NCBI GenBank assembly: GCA_019426215.1
Contig: CM033408.1
Span: 27,879,953-27,943,952, forward strand
Direction of reading: 5' to 3'
DNA from: Buddleja alternifolia
Lineage: Eukaryota > Streptophyta > Magnoliopsida > Lamiales > Scrophulariaceae
Length of the DNA: 64,000 nucleotides
In this document: piece by piece, positions 36,481-49,167 of the stretch
Layout: each line of letters starts with the position of its first letter
Position numbering within the stretch: position 1 is the stretch's first letter
Position numbers and translations under genes: made by a program
Notes under the pieces: generated by a model
The model's database searches: none
Told to the model about the DNA's origin: nothing
The model's input: the letters and a program-made list of their open reading frames with translations, nothing else

Positions 36481-37329
36481 AAACGGAGAAAGCGCGAGTA
36501 AGAAGAGGAATAACGAGTTTACTGTGTGTGTAAAAGAGAATATGAAATCATGGCGGAGGAGTGGTGGCGGAGGGTGGTGGATGATGGCGGATGAGTAGCT
36601 GAAGGGCGTAGGTCATGTGTGAACAAGGCTTGAGAAATGTGTACGTATAGAGAGAGAGAGAGAGAGAGAGAGATGGGTAAGGGAAAATTAGTGTGAATTG
36701 AGATGAAGGTGGAAAATGACATTTGAAACCTCGTTCAGAGGATAAATTCCAATAGCCCATACTTTGGATAAATAAAGGGATGGCAAACGGGTCGAGTTTG
36801 GCAAAACCCGTAACCTACCCCAACTGGTTACTACTAAACTCGAAACTCATTTTCACATTGGGTCAGAGCCAAAAGGAGAAAATTCGACCTACCCCATATG
36901 GTGTTTAGTTAACTCAAAGTCAATGAAAACGGGCAAGTCAGGGGCAGATACTCTTTGCACTCGAATGGATTGTGATTTAGGGATAGTAACAAGGCGAGTC
37001 CGAAAAAATCGTAAAGCCGTTCAGATAAGTTTATATTTCCCTTGATATCTGGCTTGAATCCAAGTGTGGCCAAAGAAACAAGCCCTGATACTCAATTTGT
37101 TAATCCGAGTTTGGTTAAAACAAAACGGATCTAAAACAAATTTTTTATTCACTCAATTTGGTTGACATCGTAAATTTTTTTTGGTAAGCGACATCCTAAG
37201 TAAATTGCATAATTGGGTACGTAACATTGAAATTTCTTTTCTAAGATAATTACGTGAAATTGAGTATGAAAACGTCAAAATCCCTAATTTATTTCTTAAA
37301 CTACCAACTTATTCCTTAAAATCTCAACA
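36481..37329. other. Intergenic; promoter side of the B3 gene
   Basis: Contains the (AG)n microsatellite. Nothing else is recognised. Confidence 0.4.
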
Positions 37330-37730
37330 ACTCATACACGCACCCACACAACACATGTTTACACACACACATAGCACACACCCACACAAAACATGTTTAC
37401 ACACACACAGCACACACCCACACAACACATGTTTACACACACACAACACACACCCACACAACACATGTTTACACACACACAGCACACACAAACACACACA
37501 AAACATATTCACATTCTCTGCACATATTTTACACACTTTGTACATGTTACACACCCAACACATATATATTTCCATACACACAACACAAATTACACACACA
37601 CACACTAAACCCATTTACACTCTCTGCACATGTTTTACACACTTTGTACATGTTACACACACAACACATATATATTTCCATACACACAACACAAATTACA
37701 TACACAAAAAACATATAAGTGCGCACAAAA
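37330..37730. repeat. CA-rich minisatellite with higher-order structure
   Basis: About four 38-bp units built on CACCCACACAACACATGTTT and ACACACACACAGCACACA (37335-37500). After them come two copies of a roughly 105-bp unit with TCTCTGCACAT, ACACTTTGTACATGTTACAC and ATATATTTCCATACACACAA (37513-37610 and 37618-37715). The Thr/His-rich and Cys-rich ORFs across it are repeat artefacts. Confidence 0.9.
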
Positions 37731-38003
37731 TAGTTGTTATAAGCAAAAAATCCAATTTGTAATATAACATTTAATTAACATAATAGTTAGATAACGAAGT
37801 CTAAACAATTTTGTTAATACCAAACACTCAAATGTCTTATAAGAACTAAAAGTATCTTATAAACTTCAACATCATATTCTATCCATACACAGAACTTATT
37901 TTTATAATTAGATCTTATAAGCTCCTAAAACATTTCATAAAATGTAGGATCTTATAAATATTTTAAATAAGCTTAGCCAAACACCCGCTTTGCTTCATAT
38001 CAA

Positions 38004-38261
38004 CTGATCAAGCTCCCAAGGATGAGTTTCTAAACATTCTTAAATCACCCATGTGATAGAACCAAAATCCCAATAGATCACTCAAAATTAGCTTTTTGAA
38101 CTCAAATTGCGTTAATTCTGAAAATTATATTACTGATCAAGCTCCCAAGGATGAGTTTCTAAACATTCTTAAATCACCCATGTGATAGAACCAAAATCCC
38201 AATAGATCACTCAAAATTAGCTTTTTGAACTCAAATTGCGTTAATTCTGAAAATTATATTA
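38004..38261. repeat. Perfect 129-bp tandem duplication
   Basis: Units 38004-38132 and 38133-38261 look base-for-base identical (start CTGATCAAGCTCCCAAGG, end GAAAATTATATTA), so the duplication is recent. It lies in intergenic DNA. Confidence 0.93.
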
Positions 38262-39049
38262 CCAAAGTTACTCAAGTCGACATACATACTACCACAAGCT
38301 GAACACTTCCAATTTTCTATTCCACATCGACGTTCATCTCGTGTTTCAGTTTAAAAATACACTATATGTGTATAAAATTTCTGCATTCCATATGTTCACA
38401 AAAAACATCAGTAACGCAAGTGCTTACTCAATTGCAAAATTATTGTTTCGATTTCATTGGAGCATGTTAGGTCCCCTCGAATTTTGATTATTCGAGGGTG
38501 CAGTTAACTCACAAGATTTTTATTTGCTTCATCAGATTTATTTATATCTAATATTTCACAACGAACCTTTACTTTCTTTGGGGTTGAATGCTTGCAGGGG
38601 AGGGAGGAAAAGTCCCATCTTTAGAATTCCAAGTTCAAAGACATTGTTAATTGCACGCATAATTTGCTACAATATGTGTTTATATATATATATATACACA
38701 CACACATATACGTAATTAAGAAGTCAAAGATGTAGGTTGCTACTGTTTATTAATAACAAAGTTCCGAATTTAGTACAAACAATATAACTTCTCTGCAAAA
38801 CAGACTCAGGATGTTTAAGACCCAACTCATTTTCTGCACAATGTAACTAACACTGATGTATAGACACTAAATTAGAGACGGTTAAACAGTTTCTACGAAG
38901 CAATAAAATAATTTAAATTTTTCAAGAAGATAAGAACATAAATATCAAAACGCATCATATATATGTTTAAAACTTGGCACACATTCACAATGCATAACGA
39001 TGAACGATTTAAGCAAGAGCAGGTAACAACTATAAATGATAATAAATGT

Positions 39050-41960
39050 CAATTATTCCCCATGGATGAAAAGTTTCTGTGACCCCCGATACATGTCCAA
39101 AACTTCGACCTTGTGAAGATCCGTAATTTGTGTATCTTGTGAAACGCCCCGGTGCTCAGGAGGCATACGCCTCTGGAGATTACCTTGTTGGAAGTCTATC
39201 CCTATTGTTACGTCTCGCATACTGTACTAGAGGAAAAATTCTCAATTGACATACTTGTCTCCTGCAACACAATGGTCCACAGAGAAAACAGATAAATTTA
39301 CCACGAAATTTAACATTCATACACTCAATTCAACGCATTGGGTTAAAAATAGTCTCACCTCCATATTCCTTATTTACTGAATCAATCAATGTATGAAACT
39401 GGCAATACAGATACAACTTGTTGTAGACCTAATGACAGCAGACTTTCAGAACAAACACTGGCGAAAACGTATTATTTTTCACAAAAGCAATGTAGACCAC
39501 CTACCCTTAAACTTTTCAGATGTTTCCTCAGAACATTCAACCTGAAAACCTTGATATGTTGCGTTGTACTTAGAGCATAGATTCGCTTCGACACTGAACA
39601 AAACGTAATTACACAAAAATGGTTGAGTAACTTCTGGTACATTCAGGTAGAACAGCAACAAAATACAAACAGTGACAAGAAAGAAGTTATTCCAATTTCT
39701 CGTCGTCTTATTTCAACCATGTAATTCTAACACCCCTACTCAGACCAGTATATATAAAAGGGGCATAAAAACGGTAATCACAAATAGACACATGATTTAG
39801 GAATAGTTGGTGACAGAAGCCTTAACTAATATAAGAAATCCTTTTATTCCCCAATCCCAAATTACCTCTCTCTCTCTAGAATCACCATAGTGCAAGTAAT
39901 GTGTAATCATCCGAAACATTGAATTCTCTCAGAAAAAACTCCATTTAGTTTATCATTTCCAAATGTAGATGTTCTATCACCTACGCACAATAGACTCGTT
40001 GGAGAGTAAAACACATAAATGCGAGTTGTGGAGTTAGATTAGGAGGGGAAATCTCATTTTTGGTCCGTTTGGTCACATTCGTTACGGGCTCCTCACATTG
40101 TATACCCATGATTCTCACATTTGGTCACAATCGATTTTTCCGTCCAAAATTTCACGGTCAACCCCGTTAGTCAACATTTTGACGGGCCCATTTGGTCTCG
40201 ATCGAATTTCCCGCCCAAAATTTAATAGTCAATCCCGCGAGTCAACATTATACCGGTGTTTTGCAGAGATATTGATGCGTTTGGTAACCCAATGGGAATG
40301 GGCTTTAAACCTCAAAAGTCCGTTTTGATAAAATAGGGTTGTTTGGTGGTTGAATTTAAATGGACTTCTAAAAAAAGTCATGTTGGAAAAAGTCCATTTT
40401 GGAAAAGCGGGAATTAGTGACTTCTCCAAAATGTATTTCCGCACTTCTATCATGGTGGTTATAAAAGATTAGTGTATTCCAAGTTTGCCCTTTCTCTTTC
40501 ACCTTAAATTACAATTATTATCCTCATAAATGTAAAAACCCACCACTGTACGCAGTGAAAGCATTAGAACAGCACAAAGCATCACAACGGAAGACGAACA
40601 ACAGACAAAGCATCAGAGCGGAAGACATCTTTCAGAGTAATTCAAAGTCGAGCACAGTTATATCTTTCTGGCAGGTTCGCGAGCCTGTAAAAAGAAAATC
40701 TACTTATATGTATAATATATATATATATATATATATATTTGTAGTGACGTACTTGATATATATACTCTAAATTAAGAAATTATTTTTTCATTTCCGAGCT
40801 CTAGCTTAAGATCGACTCAATTCAGACCAAGTTCTAGTTTGAGCTCTTTTATTCAGGCACGTCGAGTTTGAGCTCATAATTTTGACCCGAGGTCGAGCGT
40901 GAATGAAACAATTTGGTCAAGCTCGACTCGAGCTCGATTGCTCACCCCTTTGATCATGCAAGATCATTTCATAACATTCTATTATTTAAATTCTCGAGAA
41001 TGATATGTTATGATAATTTTTACTTGTTATTTTTGAATAATTAACTTACTCTTTATATTCCTACCGTTATTAATTCTCATGATCTTAAATTCTTAGTAAT
41101 TAGTGTTAACAAAATAAATCGGCTTGACAATTGTGCTTTGAAGTCTAGTTGAAAGTTGAAACAATTTTTTCATGGTGGTAACATGTATTAATGGCATGTG
41201 ATTGCTATAAATTTGGTAGGGGCAATATTGTCAAATGATGCCAATTAAACACTTTTGAGCTTGTTTACCAAACACAACTCCATATAAGAAAATGGGCTTT
41301 TGGCTCTAAAAAAAGTTCTTAAAAAGCCCACGCTGGAAAAGTCCATTTTGTAAATGGACTTTTACTTTGAAAGTGCTTATTGAATATAAATATCATGATA
41401 TTGATTATAATTCATATGTGAACACCATAAAATCTCTCCAAAAACAGCTGTTAAAATATTGACTAATGGAATTGACCGTTAAGTTTTGGACGAAAATTCA
41501 ATTGTGAGTTGTGACTAAAATGTGAAAAAAGGACCAAAGACATGGGACAAAAATTGCAATTTTCCCTATGTTAAGATTTGACCTGCCGAAGACTTCAGCA
41601 CTCAGTAGCGGTATTGGCATAGAATTCGATCATTTGTTCTTTAGTAAGATTGGAATCCTAGGGGAAATCGATGGTGATTAGCCAGTGATTGTAATCGCAC
41701 CCTTCGAAGAGGATAGTTTCCGGCCCGATTTCGTCGGTGTTCCGTTCGAATGATCTGCTCCGAGACGATAGAAATAGGGAGGCGGTGGAAGTTAATGGCC
41801 GCAAAAATTGGGGAAATGTGGTGGCAGAGGGGACGGCGGTTGCCGGAAAGTGAGAGACGGAAGGGAGGGATGAGGTTTGGGTTGGAGAGTGGTGGAGGAA
41901 GGAGAGGATAGTGATACGGCGGGGCGGCGGAGACGGACGGAGTTAAGGGCAATCGGCGGT
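39050..41960 (-). pseudogene. MORF/DAG-like organellar RNA-editing factor pseudogene
   Basis: Four minus-strand blocks read as a MORF (multiple organellar RNA editing factor) gene. Exon 1 (about 41960-41583) has a Ser/Arg-rich presequence-like start, then ETILFEGCDYNHWLITIDFP. Exon 2 (39593-39505) carries TYQGFQVECSEETSEKFKG. Exon 3 (39428-39359) carries VLPVSYID. Exon 4 (39261 to about 39050) carries GGDKYVN and an Arg/Asn-rich tail (ARRNNRDR). The exon 2-3 and 3-4 junctions keep AG|GT sites and phase. It is broken: an in-frame TAG follows IDFP in exon 1, and frameshifts occur at the end of exon 1 and in exon 2. Exon 3 has a 4-bp ATTG duplication, and a TGA follows KYVN in exon 4. A foldback element occupies intron 1. 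Introns are kept, so it is a decayed gene copy and not a processed one. MORF proteins bind PPR editing factors in mitochondria or plastids. Confidence 0.88.
40045..41567. mobile_element. Long-TIR element in the MORF pseudogene intron
   Basis: The ends are imperfect inverted repeats of over 120 bp. The left reads GGGGAAATCTCATTTTTGGTCC and onward through CCGTCCAAAATTTCACGGTCAA. The right, reversed, reads AGGGAAAATTGCAATTTTTG and onward through CGTCCAAAACTTAACGGTCAA. Further inward, TCCATTTTGGAAAAG/TGGAAAAGTCCATTTTG-type segments are also inverted. No transposase is seen. Possible flanking repeats GTTAGATTAG and GTTAAGATTT are imperfect. The interior has an AT microsatellite and a divergent GAGCTC-rich repeat. 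Confidence 0.65.
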
Positions 41961-42057
41961 GGCGACGGAGGTAGGGACGCTAACAAGTTTATTTTAAGAT
42001 ATCTAATTATTATGGCAAATAAATGTATATCAAAGGAAATATTTGATAAAACACTAT

Positions 42058-42438
42058 GGCAATGTTTCCATACCATGTTTGGTCCAAAATTCTCACCAAA
42101 TCATATTTGGTTCATAAAATATTTGGTCAAAAATACATTACTTTTTTTGTCCAAAAAAAACATAATAATTATTTTTCATTTTTCTACACCTACTTTGTCC
42201 CTACACTCCTTTCTATGTGCTCTCTCTTCTCCATCCTCTCTAACACACAAAAGCTTTATGATTTGACTGATACAATAACTTTTGTTCCCTTTGGAAACAA
42301 AATCAAACATTATCTCACCAAAAAAAAAACCCAAAAACCAACTCCCAAAATAAAATCAAACACAATCTCATCAAACACGCACGTGTCCCCATAAATTTCT
42401 CACCAAAATACCATCTCAAAACATAACCAAACATAGCC
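42058..42438. mobile_element. Tourist/PIF-Harbinger-like MITE, copy 2
   Basis: Second copy of the 7470-7862 element, with the same GTTTGGTCCAAAATTCTCACC start region and AAAACATAACCAAACATAGCC end. It is flanked by TAT on both sides. It lies about 100 bp upstream of the MORF pseudogene's exon 1. Confidence 0.78.
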
Positions 42439-43760
42439 TATCTTCTTTGAATAAATGATCCGAAAAACCAAAGAAAGTTGGTAAGATCGTACATGCTTCA
42501 CTTTTCTTAATTAGAGATCTCGGGTTTGAGCTTTGGGTATGAAAAGAATTCTCTTTGGAAAAGTTAGTCTCACACTTTCTGTAGATGTTCTCCGCTCGAG
42601 TAATATTATATTAGTCTGGCCCAAAGGGTTAGGACAACTGTGGAAATCAATGACATATCATTGATTTACACAAAAGTGTGTATAATTTATTTCAAGCATA
42701 AATCGAGTGAAATATTCTATACACTTATTATGCATATATATATATATATATATATAGAGAAATACAAAGTGAAACACCATTTTACCACAAATGATTCGAA
42801 AGAAACATAGATTTTATGCCAAAATAAAGAGTTTACTAGCTCGTTTGGTCATGCGATTGAGTAGTCCATTTTTTGCATTGAGATTGTAAATGAGTTTTGT
42901 GAGAGTGTTTGACCCTATTTTATATAAATTTAATCGAACATTTATATGTTTTAAAACTGCGTTTTGGCAATAGCTAAAATTCAAGTTGTTGCCACAATCA
43001 ATCATAGGATAATACTAGTAAAATAAAATATTTGGTTTGAGATGTTTAATTTTTTCTTTAACTTTTTAAAAGATTCGAAGCTCAATTCTATTATTTGAAA
43101 GATGATTATTATTTGTGAAAATAATCAAACTATTCAACTTTAGTTCCAATATGACTCGGTAAAATTCATTTTTATCCGAGTCGCTTAACAATCAAACCAA
43201 AGACAAACATAATTTTTGAAGTTCAATTAAAACTCGAAAAAAATTAGAAACACTATGTTAATATGATCGAAAACAATTTGCTTACATTACACCCCTACAG
43301 ATCCGTGGTGGATCGGGACCCAAATACATTAATTGCATCTGATCTACTATACAATAATCCACCTTCCTTTTCCTCCCTAATGGAAAATACTTATATGGAC
43401 TCGATGGTCATAACTTGATCTAGACTGTTTAATATTAAACACCCTAATCATGCAAACATTTTTTCAACTAAATTAGGTTTAAGGTCTAATATGGTTGGAT
43501 GTCATGCATGTGGCAGGTTGGACTAAAAGATGGCAAAAAAAAAAAAAAAAAAAATCTTCCCGAAACCAAGGCACATGCATCTAGTTCCCATATCTTTAAT
43601 AATAATAATAATTATTACATTATTAAAACTCACAAAACCCAAAACTATCATGTATTTAAGATTCAAATTTTCTTCACTTTCCAGGGGAAATTTCCATGCG
43701 CCACCACCCCTGCTTGTGCATCCAATACATACATATATATATATATATACAGTACATTTC
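42439..43760. other. Intergenic; promoter side of the MLO gene
   Basis: Holds an AT microsatellite at about 42729-42756 and a run of about 20 As at 43537-43553. The (TA)n at about 43732-43750 could act as a TATA region for the MLO gene. No gene is seen. Confidence 0.4.
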
Positions 43761-43924
43761 AATATAAAAATATGTACAGCAGTTTGTTCAGTAGCATTCT
43801 CAGTTCCCCATCACCTGGATCTTGGTGACTATACAATTAGACTCAGGAGCTTGGTGAAAGGGTCTGCTACGTTTTCCAACGAGTTCCATTCGCATTTGCA
43901 TTTCTGCGGAAAAAATCTCGAAAA

Positions 43925-46900
43925 ATGGGGGAGATTATAAGGGAAGGGAGATCTTTGGAGGTAACTCCAACATGGTCAGTTGCTACAGTTACAACTGTTA
44001 TGGTTTTTGTCTGTTTATTTGTTGAAAGATCCATTTACAGATTTGGGAAGGTGAGTTAAATAAATGAGCCCTTTAATTCATTTAATATTTTTCCTATTCA
44101 TATTATTATTATTATTATTATTATTATTTTATTGTTAAAATTTATGGAAATTTTTATAGTGGTTGAAGAAGACAAAGAGGAAAGCTCTGTTTGCTTCTCT
44201 TGAGAAAATTAAGGAAGGTAGAGTTGTTCAAAACATTAATGCCATAAATATAGTGCCCTTTCTAAGTCTTTAGCTTCTATTACTTGCCAGTTTGGATCTC
44301 CGATTACAAATTGTGTTGCAATTTCCTATTGCACTTTACATATGAGTGACATGTAAATATTCCTATTATGGATTATATACACTTGTCGTGTAGGTTTGAT
44401 ATGCAATACTATTTTGCAATAGAAGATCTCACGTGATTACTTGCCTTGTTATTGATTTCTATATATATTGTTTAGTGGACAACAATATATGTCAACTGAT
44501 TCTATATCACCGATTTATCATCGGCTCTAGCTATAGTAATAATGTCCATTTTTATAGCAAGAACTTATTGTGATAAATAATTTGAAGGTGTATTTAATGA
44601 ATAAATTTCCCGGCTCTAGTTATAGTAATAATTTCCATTTTTATAGCAAGAACTTATTGTGATAAATAATTTGAAGGTGTATTTAATGAATAAATTATTT
44701 TCGAAAGCTGGGAAAGGTGATAAATCGGTGATTGTATTGGCGGTGACATATAGCATTATTTTTGTTTAGTTGGGGTTATTGCTTGCAGTTTATTCATTTT
44801 TCTTCTTTTTCTTTTAGGTTCTTGAATCTTGAGAGGAGTGTATTGGACTTTTTATTCCTTATATTTGCTTTTGACTGTCAATTGTTCCAATATTTGGCAA
44901 TATTTCTTTTGATAACTTAAAGTCTATACTACTGTGGATCAAGGGTAAAAAAGTTTATGCATAGTTTTCATGTTAGAAACAAATTAAGCAAGAGAATAAA
45001 ATCGAAAAGAATAATTATACACACAAAACGAGTTTTATGTGGTTTGGCGAATAATGCCTACGTGCAGACTACAAGAGATATTGCTATATCTATTTATAGT
45101 TCAGTTTGAGAGTTACCGTATCTAGAGTAAAATGACTAAAATACCCTTACCTTTTACATTAGATTTCTTTTCAGACTCCACTAACTCCATTTCAATCTCA
45201 ATTTAGGCAGTAGACAGTGTTCTTGAACAAGAATTTGATGAATATGTCAATTGAGAGTACAACCTCTGTTTTGCATGACTTTTAATTGTTGGTAAATGCA
45301 ATTAACTTCAAATGAAAATGTTAACAAAAGTGGCTTTTTCTTTAATTCTTCATATTTTTTAAACTTCACAAATGTTCTTGGAGCAGAGCTAATGCTGCTT
45401 GGACTTATTTCTTTGTTACTTGGGCAATGGGCAAGATGGATATCTCAAATCTGCGTAAACTCGTCCCTCTTCAGCAGCAGATTCTACATTTGTTCCGAAG
45501 AAGATTACCACAAGAAGTTTAGAATGTTACTCATGGAACAACACTCCACTCCTTCTTCTAATGAAACTGATATTCCTCCAATAGGTATTAGTTATACTGC
45601 AGCTCATCATGTATGCGGCGAGGTAAAAATCACGAATAAAATCCAATAATGCAAGAAAAGAAAAATCAATTTGTTTTAGAAAATAATTTTTTATTTTAAA
45701 AGTTTATTTCATAATTTCAGGGGCGGGAACCGTTTGTTTCGGCTGAAGGTCTTGAACAGCTTCACCGTTTCTTGTTTGTTCTTGGTATTACTCATGTTCT
45801 TTACAGTTGTATAACAGTAGGCGTATCTATGAGCAAGGTGATTGTTTTTTATCTCGAATTGCATCAGAATTAGGTTGCGTTTGGATTAAAGCATTTGGAT
45901 AACTTTGAGATATAATATTTCAAATTCTCCAGCAACCGTATTGAGCTATTTTTTCAACTATTACGGTAAATTTCAGATCAGTAATATGTTCGAGTCCTTA
46001 AAATCCTCACTCCAAATATTGCATCCAATCGCAACCTTAAAGTTTAAAGATGTTAGATTTGTTTTGAGATTTCCTCAAATGATTTTTTTTGTATTGCAGA
46101 TATATAGCTGGAGGAAATGGGAAATTCAGGCTGGCATCGTGGCTGAGGCAAATTTACACGGTGTTTAAATTTTAGTGACAATAATTTTTTTTTTCCTTGT
46201 GAAATTAGAAAATAGAAACTTCATTCAGTTTAGCAATTTGAAAATAGAAACTTTTTTTTTAATCTTTTTTTGGTAATTAAAAAGTAGAAATTTTATTCAC
46301 TTTTGCAGTTTGGTGCATTAGTATGTCTTGCTAGAAATATGTTTCTTTAATGTCCATTGATCATGTTCAAAATTGACCTTTTTTGTGTGTTTATTATTTT
46401 CTATTTAAATTTGATGATGGTTCGTATGTCATAAGTTGCGCCTCTACCTCAAAATGTTCTCTCTCGTTAAGATTTAAATGTTAGTACTGCATTTTGGTTA
46501 GCAGCAAAAAACAAAGTGATGAGACGACAATCGACGTTTGCTTTACATCATGCATCTCATCCGTGGAGTAGGAGTCGAATTCTCATCTGGATGGTAATAG
46601 TTCGTCCTCTTATTTCTTTTAGGTTATATGTTTGATAAGGCAATTCTTGGTTGAAGCAATGATAAAACTCGAACCTAATTTCCAATCCCCGGCCTTTAGC
46701 AGAGGGATATAAGTTATACATATTACATAGTGAATTTTCTTTGGAAAAATCATCAAAGCTATTATTTAAAACTTTCCTACCCAATGTAGATCGATACTTA
46801 AACATATTGAATATACTGATGTGAAATTGAGGAATGAATTTACTGATACTAATGCAGCTTCGGCTTTTCATCAAGTCTTTTATATATTAACGGCCCGGTT

Positions 46901-49167
46901 AATGATTCTGCTTTACTGAACTTCATTTTCTGGCCTATTTTATTTTGCAGCTTTGCTTTCTCAAACAATTTAGGAAGAGTTCAGTTCGAAAGTCAGATTA
47001 CATGGCGTTACGCTTGGGTTTCATCACAGTGGGTATTCATCTTCGAGACTGTATATATCATGAAGTTAATTTAACCAAGAATCTACACAATATCCAAAAA
47101 TAAAATACAATAAATAAAGTTGTTGCTCTACAATTAAGTTCGAATGCAAATAGTTACAAATCCGGTTATCTAAAAATTGCAGAATCACAAATTGCCATTC
47201 TCTTACAATTTTCACAAATATATGGTGCGTAGCATGGAAGACGAATTCTATAGCATTGTTGGAATCAGGTACTTAATTAGAAATATTTTTGAATTTATTT
47301 ACGATTAGGTAAACAAAGTATGGCGAAACTTCTAATTAATCTATAACTTTTTGAATTTTTGCAGCTGGCCACTTTGGGGTTATGCTATACTATGCATTTT
47401 CATAAACATACACGGTACGCAATTTGTCGTATCAAAACTGAAGATTCCATTTTCCCGGTTTTATATGTGAATTTCGTTTCATTGTGCAGGCCTCAATATT
47501 TACTTCTGGCTTTCGTTTATACCTGTTATTGTAAGTCTTCGTTGTTTCTTTGTACTTCTTGAAATGACTGTTTTCATCGATTTATGTTTCTAACAAATTC
47601 ACATATGACTGATTTCAACATGTTAAAGCTTGTCATGCTGGTAGGGACAAAACTCCAACATGTTGTCTCCCTATTAGCACTTGAAATCGCGGAGCCACGA
47701 GGGCCATCTAATGGAACTCAAGTGAAGCCACGAGACGATCTCTTTTGGTTTGGGAAACCCGTAATCTTGTTACGGTTGATACAATTCATATCATTTCAGG
47801 TGATGTTTTGTGCCTCTTAATTAGTACATTACCGCGATGTCACAATCTTAACATTACTATTTGTTTAATTTTTAGCCCTTTAATATCGAGATGCTTTGAG
47901 TATGGAGTCTGATAAAATACATTGTTTCTCTCAAATGCAACTTAAGTTCAACTTCAAAATGCTTTATTATCCTAAACACTAAACCTACTTGTTAATGCAG
48001 AATGCTTTTGAGATGGCAACCTTTATCTGGTCTCTGGTAAGAACAAACATCTTCCCTAGTTGCCATTTTTCCCCCTTTAGCTTGAAAAACTTGTCGCCCG
48101 GCCTGATTCGTTTTTACATGATATCCGCCATGTAGTGGGGATTCCCTCAACGTTCGTGTTTCATGAAAAATCACGCAATGATTGCCATTCGCCTAATCTC
48201 CGGGTACAATTTTCTCAAGGATTCTGCAACTTATAGAACATTGTTCAAATATTTTCTTCACATTGTTTCATTACATTATCACCAAAACAAAGTACATTGT
48301 TTCATCACGTGTAGGGTTCTTGTCCAGTTCTGGTGTAGCTATAGCACCGTCCCGTTGAACGTAATCGTCACGACGGTCAGTAACTACCCTAACCTTACCA
48401 AAAACTTAGTTACAAATTGGTCTTAGATTGCGGTTGAAATTTTGGATTTTTTGGGGTTTTGAAGCGTAATTCCACTTTCCAGAATATCCATCGAAACTTT
48501 TGATCGTAACATGTAATTTTGCGAAATTTAATATAATATTAAAGTATTTTGCAAAACATCAACTGAAATTCAAAATTTCTTGAAATTTTTGATCGAAACT
48601 CAAAATTTTCAACGATATTTGTGCAAATTTACTGCTCTGAAACTTATATAGATACCGATTTTTAATACACTGGTTACAACTAACTAGTCTCTCTATATCG
48701 AACATCTGCTTATCTAAATCTTATTCTCCATATTTTTCTTTTACCCTATTTTTCTTCGACTTTAGATGGGATCGCGTTGCAAGAAAGCGTTGATTGCAGA
48801 GAGCGTCCGAGACTCGCTCCACAGTTGGTGCAAGAGAGTGAAGGAAAGGTCCAAGGCCACGAACTCGATCACCACAAGATCGACATGTTCGCTTGATGAG
48901 AGGGACGAGATCATCACCGTTGGATCTGGTACTCTATCTCCGTGTTCTTCAACCGGCTCATTAAACCACATGGACGGGAACGGGTTGTCGAATGGAGAAC
49001 ATGATTGTGGTGCTTTTGAAAGTTCGAATGATCCAATCGGGCACGAGATCTCATTTAGACATATGCAACATTCATCGGAAATACTAACCGATATCGAGGA
49101 CAATTTGGAAGATGGCAAAGAGGAGGGCAAGAATGAGACACTTCATGATCTGTTTCACAGGACATGA
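43925..49167 (+). CDS. MLO-like seven-transmembrane protein (MLO4/MLO11/MLO14 clade)
   Basis: Fifteen coding exons join in phase to 1683 bp, or 560 residues: 43925-44050, 44160-44217, 45387-45622, 45721-45837, 46100-46160, 46502-46593, 46951-47028, 47183-47268, 47365-47414, 47490-47530, 47629-47799, 48001-48036, 48136-48203, 48315-48375, 48766-49167. The order of MLO signatures is complete: [15 protein letters not shown] with the first membrane span, [20 protein letters not shown], the Cys-containing extracellular segment, [20 protein letters not shown], and IYSWRKWE. Then come [41 protein letters not shown] and NAFEMATF. The C-tail has a calmodulin-binding-type helix ([14 protein letters not shown]) and ends [10 protein letters not shown]. 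That ending matches the Arabidopsis MLO4/MLO11 type, known for root thigmomorphogenesis, rather than the powdery-mildew susceptibility clade V. The product is a plasma-membrane protein, likely a calmodulin-regulated calcium channel. Exon 6 has a TAGCAG tandem acceptor. Confidence 0.95.
44102..44128. repeat. ATT trinucleotide microsatellite in MLO intron 1
   Basis: About nine uninterrupted ATT units shortly before the exon 2 acceptor. Confidence 0.9.
44522..44700. repeat. 89-bp tandem duplication in MLO intron 2
   Basis: Two units start CGGCTCTAG(C/T)TATAGTAATAAT and end AATGAATAAAT, differing at only a few bases. Confidence 0.88.
46500..46504 (+). other. NAGNAG tandem splice acceptor of MLO exon 6
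   Basis: TAGCAG gives two acceptors three bases apart (exon start 46502 or 46505). Both keep frame and differ by one Ala before KNKVMRRQ. Confidence 0.75.

Noticed and set aside
37330..37730. CRISPR-like array of short repeats
   Set aside because: There are no unique spacers of constant length, and the setting is a plant genome; it is a minisatellite.
37355..37762. A Thr/His-rich ORF of 135 codons, and a Cys-rich one of 96 codons on the other strand
   Set aside because: Both are read-through of the CA-rich minisatellite; codon content simply reflects the repeat.
41877..42394. Two overlapping plus-strand ORFs of 129 and 112 codons
   Set aside because: One starts antisense to the MORF pseudogene exon and runs into the MITE; the other lies wholly in the MITE. 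Neither resembles a protein.
43523..43940. ORFs of 136, 109 and 79 codons before the MLO start
   Set aside because: They arise from a poly(A) run and TA repeats and have no homologous features; this is MLO promoter or leader sequence.
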